DNA of 64,000 nucleotides. Source: Rotaria sordida (lineage: Eukaryota; Rotifera; Eurotatoria; Philodinida; Philodinidae). The stretch spans positions 104,520 through 168,519 of the forward strand of contig CAJNOL010000085.1 in the NCBI GenBank assembly GCA_905250125.1. Reading direction: 5' to 3'. Under the pieces are notes generated by a model that was not told the DNA's origin, searched no databases, and saw nothing but the letters and a program-made list of their open reading frames with translations. A program made the position numbers and the translations under genes. Below, in pieces: positions 1-10,584 of this stretch; position 1 is the first letter of the stretch; every line of letters begins with the position of its first letter.

Positions 1-654
1 TGGATAGAAAATGCCATGTTATTGATGATTTATTATGATCAATGTCATTCATTAAAATACTACAATTTAATTTAATATTTGTATTTGGTTCTACATAAAT
101 ATGTGTAGGATGTATAATCATTGGTATTTGTATATGTAAATGTATATATATACTAACACTTGCTTTTCGATTAGTAATTTTACATATATATGTACCTTCA
201 TCGGATAGATTTATTTGATAGATTTCTAATGACCAAAAAGAATCTTTTATTGATGTTGAATAAAATGATATTGAATAACGTTTATCAGTTGTAAATAATT
301 GTTTTCCAACAACTAATGGTGATGATATAGATGTATATGGATCTATTTTAAACCATGTTACATGATATTCACCTAAATCACGTATATGACAAGTTAATAT
401 AGCTGTAGAAGATAAATTTAATGTTTGATTATGTGTTTCAGTAATGATTTGTGGAAATGTGTTATTAGCTGTTGTTATTGTTGCTATTTGTATCATTAAA
501 ATGACTGAAGAAAGAGAAAAAAAAATGATTAATTAATCTGAGAAAATAGTTTCTATTCTTAATAGAACTTCAAAGATTTTTCTCTCATGAGAATAAACTT
601 ACGGAGAATAAATAAAAAAATATGTTTAATAATAATAATAAGAATATTGTTCAT
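1..654 (-). CDS. Lachesin/DIP-like immunoglobulin-domain protein, 5' part
   Basis: Two exons on the minus strand: 654-603 (start codon, 17 codons plus one base) and 504 to beyond base 1. The 98-base intron has a GTAAGT donor at 602-597 and a pyrimidine-rich acceptor ending at 505, and the phase closes. The protein opens with a long hydrophobic stretch (residues 4-30), read as a signal peptide, then an Ig-like V-type domain with Cys56, Trp68 in VTWFK, and Cys125 in the DEGTYICK motif. A second Ig domain begins near residue 140 and is cut by the window edge. The spacing and the LxCxxxDLGEYxVxW pattern resemble the Lachesin/DIP/dpr neuronal adhesion group, whose members are secreted or membrane-tethered cell-surface proteins that bind each other. 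Placement within that group is inference. The 3' end, and hence any anchor, lies outside the window. Confidence 0.75.
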
Positions 655-902
655 TATTAAAGATTTGAAAATCAAACATTACTTGTATTTTTAATAGGTT
701 TTCATTTGATACCACGTATGATATTTGTTTATAGTCGATTGTATAATAAAGCAACTGTCGTTTTCTTCTTATAACTAGAACATGTTGGTACTAGTAGATC
801 AATGAAACAATGTATACAAAAGAAGATGATTGTAGATTATGTTTCTTCTCTCTTTATAACGATAAGGGAAAGGCGAGAAGGAAAGAGAAGGAGGAGAGCG
901 AC

Positions 903-944
<42 letters not shown>

Positions 945-2759
945 GAAAAATAAACTTGGACTAATGGAATTAGGAATAGAAAGAAAAGATATCTAGCTTA
1001 GCTATATGGATTAAAGCTAGCGAAAAAGAGCGATCTACACAAGAACAATAAATAGAATATTTATTGCCTCTTGTTCAAAATAGATTTTTAGATAATCAAA
1101 AGAAAGATCAAACAGCGTACATACAAATAGAATAATAACACCTCTGATTGTTTCTCAATTTTTAACATAATCGAGCTTTTACCAGGTGATTTAATCATTG
1201 AATAGATCACACCATCACATACTTCATTTTTTTTAGTGCAATTAATTTTCCTACTGTGCGTGCGTGAAGTGACAAATACACTTATTATTTCTGATTCTAC
1301 TAGTACTCTAGAAAATAAAAAAAAAATTCAGACGCACTATCGTGAATGCATGTCTATTCGAGTCAATTTGATTTTGACGCTCTTGCATTCACTCATTGAC
1401 TCATACAAATAGTAATGCCTGTCACTGGCAGAGTAAGTTATTGAGAATCATCATATGACAACATCAAATTGATTTCTACTATGAAACGTTCTTTTATTGT
1501 ATTTATACAAGTAAGAAAACAAATATGTTTATATATGCTACACAGGTTATACTTTATAACGACTAGTTCATAATTAAAGAAGTGTTGAACAATGAATAAC
1601 AAATCAAGGTCCTTTTTTTTTTCTTTTCACTTTGATTCTTGAGCGTCACTATTAATAATACATCAATAGCTCAAAGACTCTCAAATAAAGAAAAAAAAAA
1701 TGAATATATATAGCTGGTATTATGTTTTATTTGTTTATATTCTTGATAAGACTTAAAACCGATCAATGGTAATAACAAAATAGAAATCTTGAATATATTC
1801 TTTATTGACATGTGCAAGACATTTGTGATGGTGATCAAGCGCGTCAGAGAAATTAATGTGAACAAGATGAGCATAAACATTATACAGAACAAAAAAAAAA
1901 GAAAATGTAATATATGATGGTCAATGATCAAGTATTATTCTAGTCTAAACTGATAAGAGACATGCCATATTGTACAGTGTATGATATCTTGAGAAATTAT
2001 ATTGTCTTGTTTTTGTTACGGATGATATAAACAACAGATTGAATTTAATTAGATTGAGACGTTTCTTTATCGTATAGAAATGTCTCGTAAGAAAAGAAAA
2101 AAAAATATATCAGATATAGAAATGCGTTTGCTTTTTTTTCGGCTATATAAACATATAATTTTCGTCGAATGTATAAAAGTGATGATTTCTGCATGACAAC
2201 AAGTGCAATATTATTAATGACGAAGCTTCAATTGAATGATATAGTCCACTTATTGTAGCGATGTCTAAAGTGACCTTTTTAATCATTCAAACAAATATTT
2301 TCCTCTTAATTTAAAATGCACTAAAGTTGTCTGGTGACATTCAATTGATTGTATATTTTAGTAAGAGCAAAATAAAATTAATTTTCAATGGAAACTGATT
2401 TTTGTTTGGTCTTTAATAGGATTGTTCGAAAATGACAAATAAAGATTCAAATAAGATATTGATAATACATTGTTTAATGTCATTATTGAATTGATTTGAT
2501 CTCGTTTTGTCGACACTTTTTATTCAAAAATATTTTCTAAAGAAAAATAGATACAACTTTCTATTAGAGAAAGTTATTGTAATAATCGAATTGAGAACAT
2601 AATCCATTAGTTCATAAGAGAGCAGCAAAAAAATATTGATGTAAGTTTTTACCAATTGTTTTAAGGTAAACAATTTTTTGCTCACCGAATTTATTATAAA
2701 TGAAAATGAGTGTGGCACGAGTTCTAATGAGGTCTTCTCTTCACTCACATCTTCAAGTG
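655..2759. other. Intergenic, no gene seen
   Basis: A+T-rich sequence between the Ig gene and the ART pseudogene. A pure GA microsatellite lies at 907-937. Small open frames here lack coding-like composition and were not accepted. Confidence 0.6.
907..937. repeat. (GA)n microsatellite
   Basis: Uninterrupted AG dinucleotide run within a wider purine-rich stretch, about 250 bases upstream of the Ig gene start. Confidence 0.95.
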
Positions 2760-3300
2760 ACCTTGAGGTGGTTTCAAATATTGACCTGTACTCTTATTAA
2801 AATGTCACTAATATCAACGGCTCGCGATGAAATGCTTGCTGAATATCGGCGTTAATTATTCCAAACAGCTCCAAAAGAACAAAGAATTCGGTGAAAAATA
2901 TAACTCTCAAGACGTAGTCTATTGGTATATCTATTCAATATTTCTTAACCGACAACCCAAGCGAGCATTGAGAATAGAAAGTGTTGATATTATTTTCAAG
3001 TTTCGAATGATTATCATCAATTTATATCGGAAATTCACACAAGTATATGAATCTATGATCTATAAGACACCAATGTGAACAGTGTATCGGGATTGACGTC
3101 TGATGCTTTCTGAAATGGAGAAGGATACGTAATTATCTCAGTGGTCTCATTTCAATGGACAATTTCGTGTAAGCCACTAATACCGAAGAGATAGCATGCA
3201 GTTTTCTACTAGAGTTTAGACAAGGACAAAAAAAAGCAATTATAGCAAGTTTATTTAAACTGACTCTTGATGTTAAAGTTGCTTGAGAAATGAGCATACC
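2760..3300 (+). pseudogene. Decayed mono-ADP-ribosyltransferase (ART) copy
   Basis: Three frames in succession carry pieces of the ART fold in the right order. First a TARDEMLAEYRR-type segment ends in a stop near 2855. Next comes the helical region ending in VVYWYIYSIFLNRQPKRALR (about 2908-2970), matching the WYTRxxFLYRxLNxALR block of the intact ART gene at 22.3 kb. Then a YRD remnant of the YRG motif lies near 3090, and a SGLISMDNFV segment near 3140-3170, with an in-frame stop, matches the LISINTFFST block. Frameshifts and stops rule out a functional enzyme, and the ExE region is not recognisable. It is a separate copy, not part of any neighbouring gene. Confidence 0.75.
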
Positions 3301-4055
3301 ATTTTTACACATACACAGTCTAAGTCAATGTGAATATGAAGAGAAAATTTTGTTGAGTATGGATACAGTATTTTAGATTAAAGAAATCAATCAGCAATCG
3401 TCAAATTTATAGCATTGAACAGCAACCATGTGCATGAATTATGAAGACCATCATACGGTCATAGATTTTGTTTTTCAACTATCCTTATCATTCGACTTTA
3501 GAAGTTATAAAATATCTCAAAATGTAATTATCTGTATTACAATTGGTAAAGTCATGATAATTCTTGAATGTTTGCATTCCAGTTTTCGATATAATAATCA
3601 TAAATAGCAATGTTACTTTAAACGCATTCAATATTCTCATAGTAGAGCAAGCTTGAAGATTTTATTTTATATTTAAATAAAAGTACAATTATGTTTTATA
3701 TGATGACAATTCAGTTTTGTTATGTTGAAAATATTAATAGACTTGCTCTTATATTTTATTTTACAATAGAGGCATATGACCTTCTAAATTTCTATTTACT
3801 TTTGAAAAGTATCTTATTGTTTTAACTGTATGAAAGTAGTGCTTGATCGACAAATGTAATAGATGATATCATAAAATGTATTTTTTGAAAAAAATTCATG
3901 AAAAGATTTATCAAAAATAATAATTTTATTTTTCGATACTTTTTCATCAATGTCAACTATATGAATTTTTAATAAAGTAAAACGAAAAAAAATCATGAAG
4001 TTTTCGATAAAAGTATGTCTGTTCAATTATGTTTTTATTCGAGTTCAACTAACGT

Positions 4056-4127
4056 GGCCTGATGGTCTAATGGTATGATTCTCGCTTTGGGTGCGAGAGG
4101 CTCCGGTTTCGATCACCGGTCAGGCCC
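4056..4127 (+). tRNA. tRNA-Pro (anticodon UGG), copy 1
   Basis: Complete 72-base cloverleaf. The acceptor stem GGCCTGA pairs with TCAGGCC and the discriminator is C. The anticodon stem CTCGC/GCGAG encloses the loop TTTGGGT, giving anticodon TGG (reads CCA). The T arm is CCGGT-TTCGATC-ACCGG. A run of Ts directly downstream fits a Pol III terminator. The T53-A61 pair is unusual because most tRNAs carry G53-C61 there, inside the B box. No intron. Confidence 0.95.
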
Positions 4128-4232
4128 TTTTTGTTATTTCGTTTCTTTTTAGTTATACGAAACGAAATCATTCTTTTACAAGTTAGTTATATATGTAAAT
4201 ATCGTTATGTGTCGTTTATTATGAATAACCAT

Positions 4233-4304
4233 GGCCTGATGGTCTAATGGTATGATTCTCGCTTTGGGTGCGAGAGGCTCCGGTTTCGATCACCGGTCAG
4301 GCCC
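4233..4304 (+). tRNA. tRNA-Pro (anticodon UGG), copy 2
   Basis: Sequence identical to copy 1 and placed 105 bases downstream of it in the same orientation. It has the same T53-A61 change. A T-rich stretch follows about five bases after the gene and can act as the Pol III terminator. Confidence 0.95.
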
Positions 4305-4562
4305 ATCTTTTTCTTTTTTTTTCGTTCTCTTATGTTCAATCAAACGTAACGGTATTTTATTTAATATATGCCTCTCGTTTCTTTCTAAGTACAATAAAAG
4401 AATGTATGAATCTAAATGATATGAAAAGATTATTTTTTTTTGATATATTTATTTTTATTAAACTTGATGTTATATAATGATCACAAATAATCATCTCAAT
4501 GTTTTTCTTTTTTTTTCTTTATTTCACAAAACAATAAAGTTTGTTTTGTTTTGTTTTCTTGT

Positions 4563-4998
4563 TCAAGCCTTGACAGCAAAAGTGCGTTGCGGAAAAGCCC
4601 ATTGTCGTCGTTGAACTTTTCTCAATTGAATTGATTTTTCCTTTGGTGTTAATAAACGTCGAATAGCTCGTGTTTTACGTCGTCGTAAATCTTTGGGTTT
4701 ATATTTTTTACCATGATATAAAGCACGTAAATTGTCTTTTGTTGTTTGATGCGTAACAATAAGGACACGTGCAATGGATTTTCGTACATTGCGAATTTTG
4801 CCCAATTTTTGTGCACCACCACTGCCAGTTACTTTGCCCACACGAAGTGTGTTAAGTTCTTGACGTAATTCTTCCAATTGTTTTTGAAGTTCATCTAAGA
4901 AAATATGATAATAAGAAAATAAATAAATAAAATGATTTTATCATTTATTTCATACCAGGCTTTTTTCCACGTAGTTTTGAGCACTTGACACGAGTCAT
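4563..4998 (-). CDS. RPL35: 60S ribosomal protein L35 (uL29)
   Basis: Two exons, 4998-4956 and 4894-4563, separated by a 61-base intron with GTATGA donor and TTCTTAG acceptor. Together they encode 124 residues, the usual length for this protein. The N-terminus has the conserved LRGKK motif, and the body carries RVxKVTG, [16 protein letters not shown] and [18 protein letters not shown], all diagnostic of eukaryotic uL29. It is a structural protein of the large ribosomal subunit near the peptide exit tunnel. An AATAAA poly(A) signal (complement of 4518-4523) lies about 40 bases after the stop. The start codon follows an acceptor-like TTTCAG by only 16 bases, so the 5' end may be trans-spliced. 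The gene converges on the tRNA-Pro pair. Confidence 0.97.
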
Positions 4999-5013
4999 TG
5001 TTTGATTGACTAT

Positions 5014-5020
5014 CTGAAAT
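5014..5020 (-). promoter_or_regulatory. Candidate trans-splice acceptor upstream of RPL35
   Basis: On the minus strand ATTTCAG ends 16 bases before the RPL35 start codon, and no upstream exon can be seen. Spliced-leader addition is known in bdelloids. Assignment here is inference, since a 5'-UTR cis intron would look the same. Confidence 0.4.
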
Positions 5021-8000
5021 ACATAAGAATGATTATTAATCCATCGAAGAAAATTAAATAATATAAATCGAAACTTTTAACAAATAATAATGACTTAAAG
5101 TATATCTTCGCGTTAGCTGAATGGTTAATATTGATTCCAATTCGAATAGAAACTCTTCTAATTGATGGTTATAAAACATGATTATTTGAATTTTTGTAAA
5201 AAATTCAAATTTACGTTAATTTTATTTTAATTTATCTTAGAAAAATAATATAAACTTGTTATGACTTATTTTGAGATTACTTTGATTAATAGATGTCGCA
5301 CCTATCTGAACATGTTTCCAAACACACGTATAATCAATCGAATGTATGCATTTCATTATATGCATCAACCAAAACGATGTTTCCGATTTAAAACAATTTT
5401 TAAAAAAGTGATGGATTAAAAATTCGGTAATTCAGATTATTATATATTTATACTTTGTTTTATTCAGTATCGAAGGAAAAATTTGTGCATAAATGTATAA
5501 AAAAGGCTATGAAAAAATATCACTTTTGAGATTCGAGGTTTGAGTGTGGTTGTACGAATGCATTTTTTGCTATTTGTTTGACAGCTTTTTTTATGCAATC
5601 TAAACATATAATAAAATGTGATGATACTAATTCAGGTATTAGTTTTAAATTCTTATTGATTTAGAAGCGAGCTCTCCAACATAAGTTACTGTCAACGCAG
5701 TATTTCAAATAGAATATGTTACATTTTCGATCAAAATCAAAGCATCTTCACCATACCTGAAGAAAACAAAAATCGTGAAATTTTACAAGACAAAAAAAAA
5801 GCAAATCATAATCATTCTTTACTTTATATTTAACAAATACTGATGCTGTTATTAACTAAATTCATAACCATTGAAAATAATACCAAAATCTTTATAAAAA
5901 AAAAATCTTAAATAAAAATAAACAACAAATTCTTATATTCAGTTGTTAATTCAGCATATCCAATACCTTAAAATCTACGTAGCTTCATTCTTTCAATCAG
6001 ATCATCTGATTGTACGTTGTATTGAACTTTAACAAAACTAGTTACAAATATTCGCACTAAGCCACAAATTATTTCATGTATTTTTGAGGCTAAATTTAAC
6101 AGAAAAAAAGTAAATGATAAAAACTCGTAAAATATCAACTCATATAACCATTTACTTTTGCAATAATATTCGAAATCAAATGCGATATATATGAAAGCTC
6201 TTCATTGTTAGATAGTACTTTTATTAAATCCAACTCTCGAAATTCCCATCAGAAAAATTCGCAGTGATTATTCTTTGTATCTAAAATTCCCATAATGATA
6301 ATGATTATTTCTCATTCGAAAGATGCCGAGAGCATGGGTCATGAGTCACTAACACTGATGAATATGGCCAGTTTTTGATCATCTTAGTTGGAGAAAGAAA
6401 AAAGTCCTGATGCATACAGAAAGATTTGTTTTTCATTTTTCTCAAAATCAATTTTTAGACAAAAAAATGTAGAACTGTCCCGTTTTATACATACTATATT
6501 CGATCAAGCTGAAATATGTTTTTTACAGATATTGGATACTGTTTGCGATGCCGATTTTTTTTTATTTTGAAAAATATTGCATAGTCATATTTTGATAGAT
6601 TTGACAGAAAACAGCTCTAGTAAAAGAAAAACCATGTATTTTTCGAAGTGCACGCGTTCTTTAGGAATCCCGAAAAGGGATCTTCTCAATACATAACTTC
6701 AATGTATTTTTGTATATATAAGTATATAAATGTTTTACTAAATATTTTGCGAAAAAACAAATATGAATGTTACATTGGATACACATGTCATTAAATAAAT
6801 GAAAAATAATAATCATATAAGGTTAGACTTGAGTTTTATTTCATAAAAACAATGGTGTATTATTGTCGCCGACACGTTAATGATGAACGACATTCAAGGT
6901 CAGAAAAGGTCAAAATATTCGATATACTTATTGACTTTAAATGACAAAAATAAAACAAAATAATTATTCTAATGTAAAATTTATATGATTAGTTTTTCAC
7001 TGTTGTCATTGCTTATTAGTAAATCTATAGAGAAAAAAAAACTCGTCAGATTACACGAACAGTATTCATAGACATAAAATTGCTCTAATATTCACGCAAG
7101 TAGTTTATATATACATGCGGTCAGATCGTACTAGTTTTGATGAGTATTTTCACTAGTATATGAATGAGAAAAATGTAATAGAGTTTGTTTTGTTCTCTCT
7201 TCGTGCATTCTCTTCATCTTCAAAAATACTATTTCGATTATTTTTCTGTAGCAGAAAAACTATATCAAATGTGCTTAGTAAATTTGATTGGCTTCGAATA
7301 GAAATAGAAGAAGACATATGGCAATTCCAATGTCATTGTTTCATGTCGAAATCGTATTCTACTCTTATATTTCATTGTTTGTTCGATATTTGTACCCATG
7401 TGGTTTTTTTTGAAACATCCACCTTCTATTTTTTCTTCGAAGTTTTCTAAATATGAATGTTTATATAAGAGTTCTTTTCACAAGGTATATTCCACATTGT
7501 ATTGAATTTATACTCAGAACACAATGGTTTTCTGATATGAATTTCTGTGATAAAATATCTATTATTTCCGTTTAGAACACTTAAACGAAGTAAAGTCGTA
7601 ACAGTGACTATGTATAGATAACCAAGAAAAAAACTTTACGATGAAGTAATATTGATTTAAAACAAAATGCTCTTTTTTGAATGGCTTCAAACAGAAACAT
7701 AGTAGAAACTTGCGATTTCTGCCGTCCGAAAGAAGAGACGAAGACACATCAAATCATGTATTTGAAATCTCTTTGATAATTTTTTTTTGCATATGACCGA
7801 ATTTCTTTAAGGTCAAGATAGTTTGAAGAGTTGCAAAACTTAATTTATTATTTTCAAAGATAAATAAGTATTGTCAATGGAAAAGTCACTTTTTCGTCTA
7901 TATTTCGATGAAAATTAACTGTTACTGATCTATTTCAATACATTTATATTCCACAAAAATTTGTTTGAGAAGCATTTCAAGTTTTGTTTATAACTGAATC

Positions 8001-8220
8001 ATTGTATATTCTAATATTTCGGTATTTTAGATGAGATAATAGGACTAAATAAATTGAATAATGACATCATCGTTTACTTCGAAAAATTCTCTTTAGAATA
8101 AATACGGCGAATGTAAGTAATCATCTAATTTATAAACATCAGATCCACGTTTTAAAACTAATACAAAGAACTTTTCTTTCTATAAATCATTTCATATTAA
8201 CGAATATAGTTCTTGAATAC
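5021..8220. other. Intergenic, no gene seen
   Basis: A+T-rich sequence with only short non-coding-like open frames (for example at 6388-6570 and 7160-7450). No RNA gene, transposon end or decayed protein was recognised. Confidence 0.55.
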
Positions 8221-8655
8221 CCTGAATTGAATTTTGAACAGAATTTTCAGCAATCATTTAATTAAATTGAAATGTTTTAGATTTATTCACTGATATTCCA
8301 CTCAATTCAATAGTTAAATCATAATTAAATTTTGGTTTATTTATACAGATCCAATTTGCTTCACATTCTTCATTTATACGCATGTATATATAAGCATTAA
8401 TAGTCGTTCAATATTTGCCTTATTTTTCTTTGTATACAATATTAAATCGAAGATTTGTTGATAGTTTTTTTTCGTCTTTATTCGGTCGTGATAGCGCTTG
8501 TTCTTGATATCGTTGTGTTATATCGAGACTAAGTGTTTCTGATAGTGTTTCAAAACTTGATTTAATTGAATTTCGAAGATATTTATTAAAATTGTTAATT
8601 TCTACCTTTCTTGATGTATCTAGATCCAGGAATACCTTGATAATTTTATTCTATT
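8221..8655 (-). pseudogene. Decayed inverted copy of the 269-aa gene at 9402
   Basis: Read on the minus strand, this segment shows coding-style codons and aligns with the C-terminal half of the 269-aa protein. The clearest match is YDLTIELSGISVN here against YDLTIGLSGISIN in the intact gene, preceded by INAYIYMR against INIDVYAHLR and followed by AENSVQN against AENDVLN. In-frame stops interrupt it after VYKEK and just before the AENS segment, and the N-terminal half is missing. Orientation is opposite to the intact gene, about 750 bases away. Confidence 0.75.
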
Positions 8656-9207
8656 TTCTATCGAATATTATCATTAGATAAAATGAGTAATTATTGACTT
8701 GTTTACAAAACTAAAGTCATTGTAATTCACAATTTCTCTGTTCAACAGCGATTACAATCCTAAATTATAATAGAAAATTTTCAATGATGAAGAATTAAAC
8801 AGATATTAATATTAATAGAACTTCTATTCAGATTTTTTTTTCTGTAATATTTAGTATTTTAGTATTAGTAACAAAAGAAAATCAATAATTATATAGAATG
8901 TAACCTATTGATTGGAATTTTGTCTTAGCTATACTTACAATTTAGATGATCGAGGTAGAGAGAATAAGAGATAATTATTTGAATTTTTCTATCCTTTTTT
9001 GTCACAACCTTTCGTGACTGATCCAAAATTGATGTGAAGAAAACAGCAACAGAGTGCAGCATATTTCTCTATCGATTTGTTTCATATTTAAATCCCTTGT
9101 TAATAACTTGGACGTCATATAAAAGAAAACAAACTCAAGGGATTCTTCTATTCTTATATATCCTAATCGAGTTGTTTGTAGAAAAAAAATTCTCTATCCT
9201 TCTATAG

Positions 9208-9246
<39 letters not shown>

Positions 9247-9401
9247 CTTCTTCAATGTTTATTTTCTATTACACAATACAAGACGAATTATTTCTGAATT
9301 GAGCCTGTGACTGGTTTTAATCGACATTTTTCATAAACGATTTAAATTCTTAAATTAAACGATTTTCTTCATATTGTTAATTTCATATAGAAATTATCAA
9401 C
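8656..9401. other. Spacer between pseudogene and 269-aa gene
   Basis: No gene seen. It holds a TA microsatellite near 9211-9241 and the likely promoter region of the downstream gene. Confidence 0.5.
9211..9241. repeat. (TA)n microsatellite
   Basis: Uninterrupted TA dinucleotide run about 160 bases upstream of the 269-aa gene start. Confidence 0.95.
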
Positions 9402-10211
9402 ATGGAATTAGATACAATCAAACTTCATCAAATCTTACCGTTGTTTCCAAGTGAAATTCATGAAAAAACAAAAGAAATTTATGAACAAATTCCAGAAACA
9501 TTATTAAAATTCTTAGATTTAACAGAAATCGTTAAAACTGCTGAATGTTATGAATCTGATTTACATCATAATACATACACTCCAATAAGTCGAAGTGAAT
9601 ATTGGGCAAGTTTATGTCAAGCTTCTAATGCTCTTATACCAAAAAACATTTACTATCAAAATGAAATCAAAATTAGTTCAACACATTCAAATGTAGATCG
9701 ATCGAAAGGAAAATCAAAAAAGCAAGTTCACCGTTTAATATTACCTATGAAATATAACAATAAACATGCAAATAATCTTCGCATACATTTACTTGATTCA
9801 ATACGAAAGACATTTCATGATCAACAAATTATAGAAATAACATCAGATATTCTTGCTGATCAAATTGTACGAAAATGTTTAGAACAATGTCCAGATTGGG
9901 GTGAAAAACAATGTAAAACTTCATCAACAATTGTTCGATGTAGTTTAACTGATGTTATAGAACAAGAATCATCATTAGTAAATATCAATATAGATGTATA
10001 TGCTCATCTTAGATATGAATATGAACGATCATTTCTTCCTTGGAAAAATGATAATCAACCAAAAATTAGTTATGACTTAACTATTGGATTAAGTGGTATA
10101 TCAATTAATTGCATGACATTAATAGAATTTTGTGAATTAGTAGCTGAAAATGATGTTTTAAATGTAATTGCAATCATTGAAAAAGACCAATCCAACAATG
10201 ATATCAAGTGA
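9402..10211 (+). CDS. Unrecognised 269-aa protein
   Basis: Single uninterrupted frame of 270 codons including the stop, with codon use like the other genes of the window. The start codon sits 11 bases after a TTTCATATAG acceptor-like site (ending 9390), and an AATAAA signal lies at 10317-10322. I do not recognise the family. No signal peptide, membrane segment or known catalytic motif is evident, so a soluble intracellular protein is likely. The N-terminal 60 residues are rich in short amphipathic helices. A Lys-rich patch lies around residues 103-110, and the C-terminal part contains alternating beta-like segments ending in YDLTIGLSGISIN. A decayed inverted relative nearby shows it belongs to a duplicating family in this genome. 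Confidence 0.8.
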   Translation: MELDTIKLHQILPLFPSEIHEKTKEIYEQIPETLLKFLDLTEIVKTAECYESDLHHNTYTPISRSEYWASLCQASNALIPKNIYYQNEIKISSTHSNVDRSKGKSKKQVHRLILPMKYNNKHANNLRIHLLDSIRKTFHDQQIIEITSDILADQIVRKCLEQCPDWGEKQCKTSSTIVRCSLTDVIEQESSLVNINIDVYAHLRYEYERSFLPWKNDNQPKISYDLTIGLSGISINCMTLIEFCELVAENDVLNVIAIIEKDQSNNDIK

Positions 10212-10584
10212 TTTAAATAACAAAGATTTAAATCAATCACTGGGAAAGAAGACTCAATTAAAATCGGACAGTCTTTAAAATATTTCTGCGTAGACGTACA
10301 TTCAGTTTATTCTTATAATAAATGTATAACTTCTATTACCTAATTTTTAAAATTAATTTGATGAAATAAAATTGATCATCATAAACATAACAATTCTAGT
10401 TGACTCATATAAAACATTAAATAATAGAAAATTATGATTCTAATGTTAATACCACGTTAACAACTTTTGATATCATACAGGACCTTACTATTTGTCAGAG
10501 TTTTTGTTATTACAGATATATCATTAGATAAGTGTCTCATATTAATTATCTCTAATCTTTGTATTTTGTGCATTCAACAATATA
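10212..10584. other. 3' flank of the 269-aa gene
   Basis: Contains the gene's poly(A) signal. Nothing else recognised. Confidence 0.5.

Larger units (their letters stand above)
3320..4471. repeat. Segmental duplication copy A, carrying the tandem tRNA-Pro genes
   Basis: This block matches 15985-16922 in the same orientation. Upstream of the tRNA the match is moderate at 3.33-3.85 kb and nearly perfect over the last 200 bases before the first tRNA, where I count only about three substitutions. Downstream of the second tRNA the first 100 or so bases are identical in the two copies. Similarity stops abruptly after the shared AAACTTGATGTTA sequence. Copy A holds two tRNA genes and copy B holds one. 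Confidence 0.85.

Noticed and set aside
3814-4026. 70-codon minus-strand frame, also present at 16441-16653
   Set aside because: It is conserved between the two copies, but so is all the surrounding DNA next to the tRNAs. The few differences are not biased to silent sites, so duplication or gene conversion explains it.
4268-4477. Plus-strand frame starting inside tRNA copy 2, with a counterpart at 16718
   Set aside because: It overlaps the tRNA gene and reads through T-rich Pol III terminator sequence; the similarity is due to the segmental duplication.
7160-7450. 96-codon plus-strand frame
   Set aside because: Phe/Ser/Tyr-rich with no domain, no acceptor or poly(A) context, and non-coding-like codon use.
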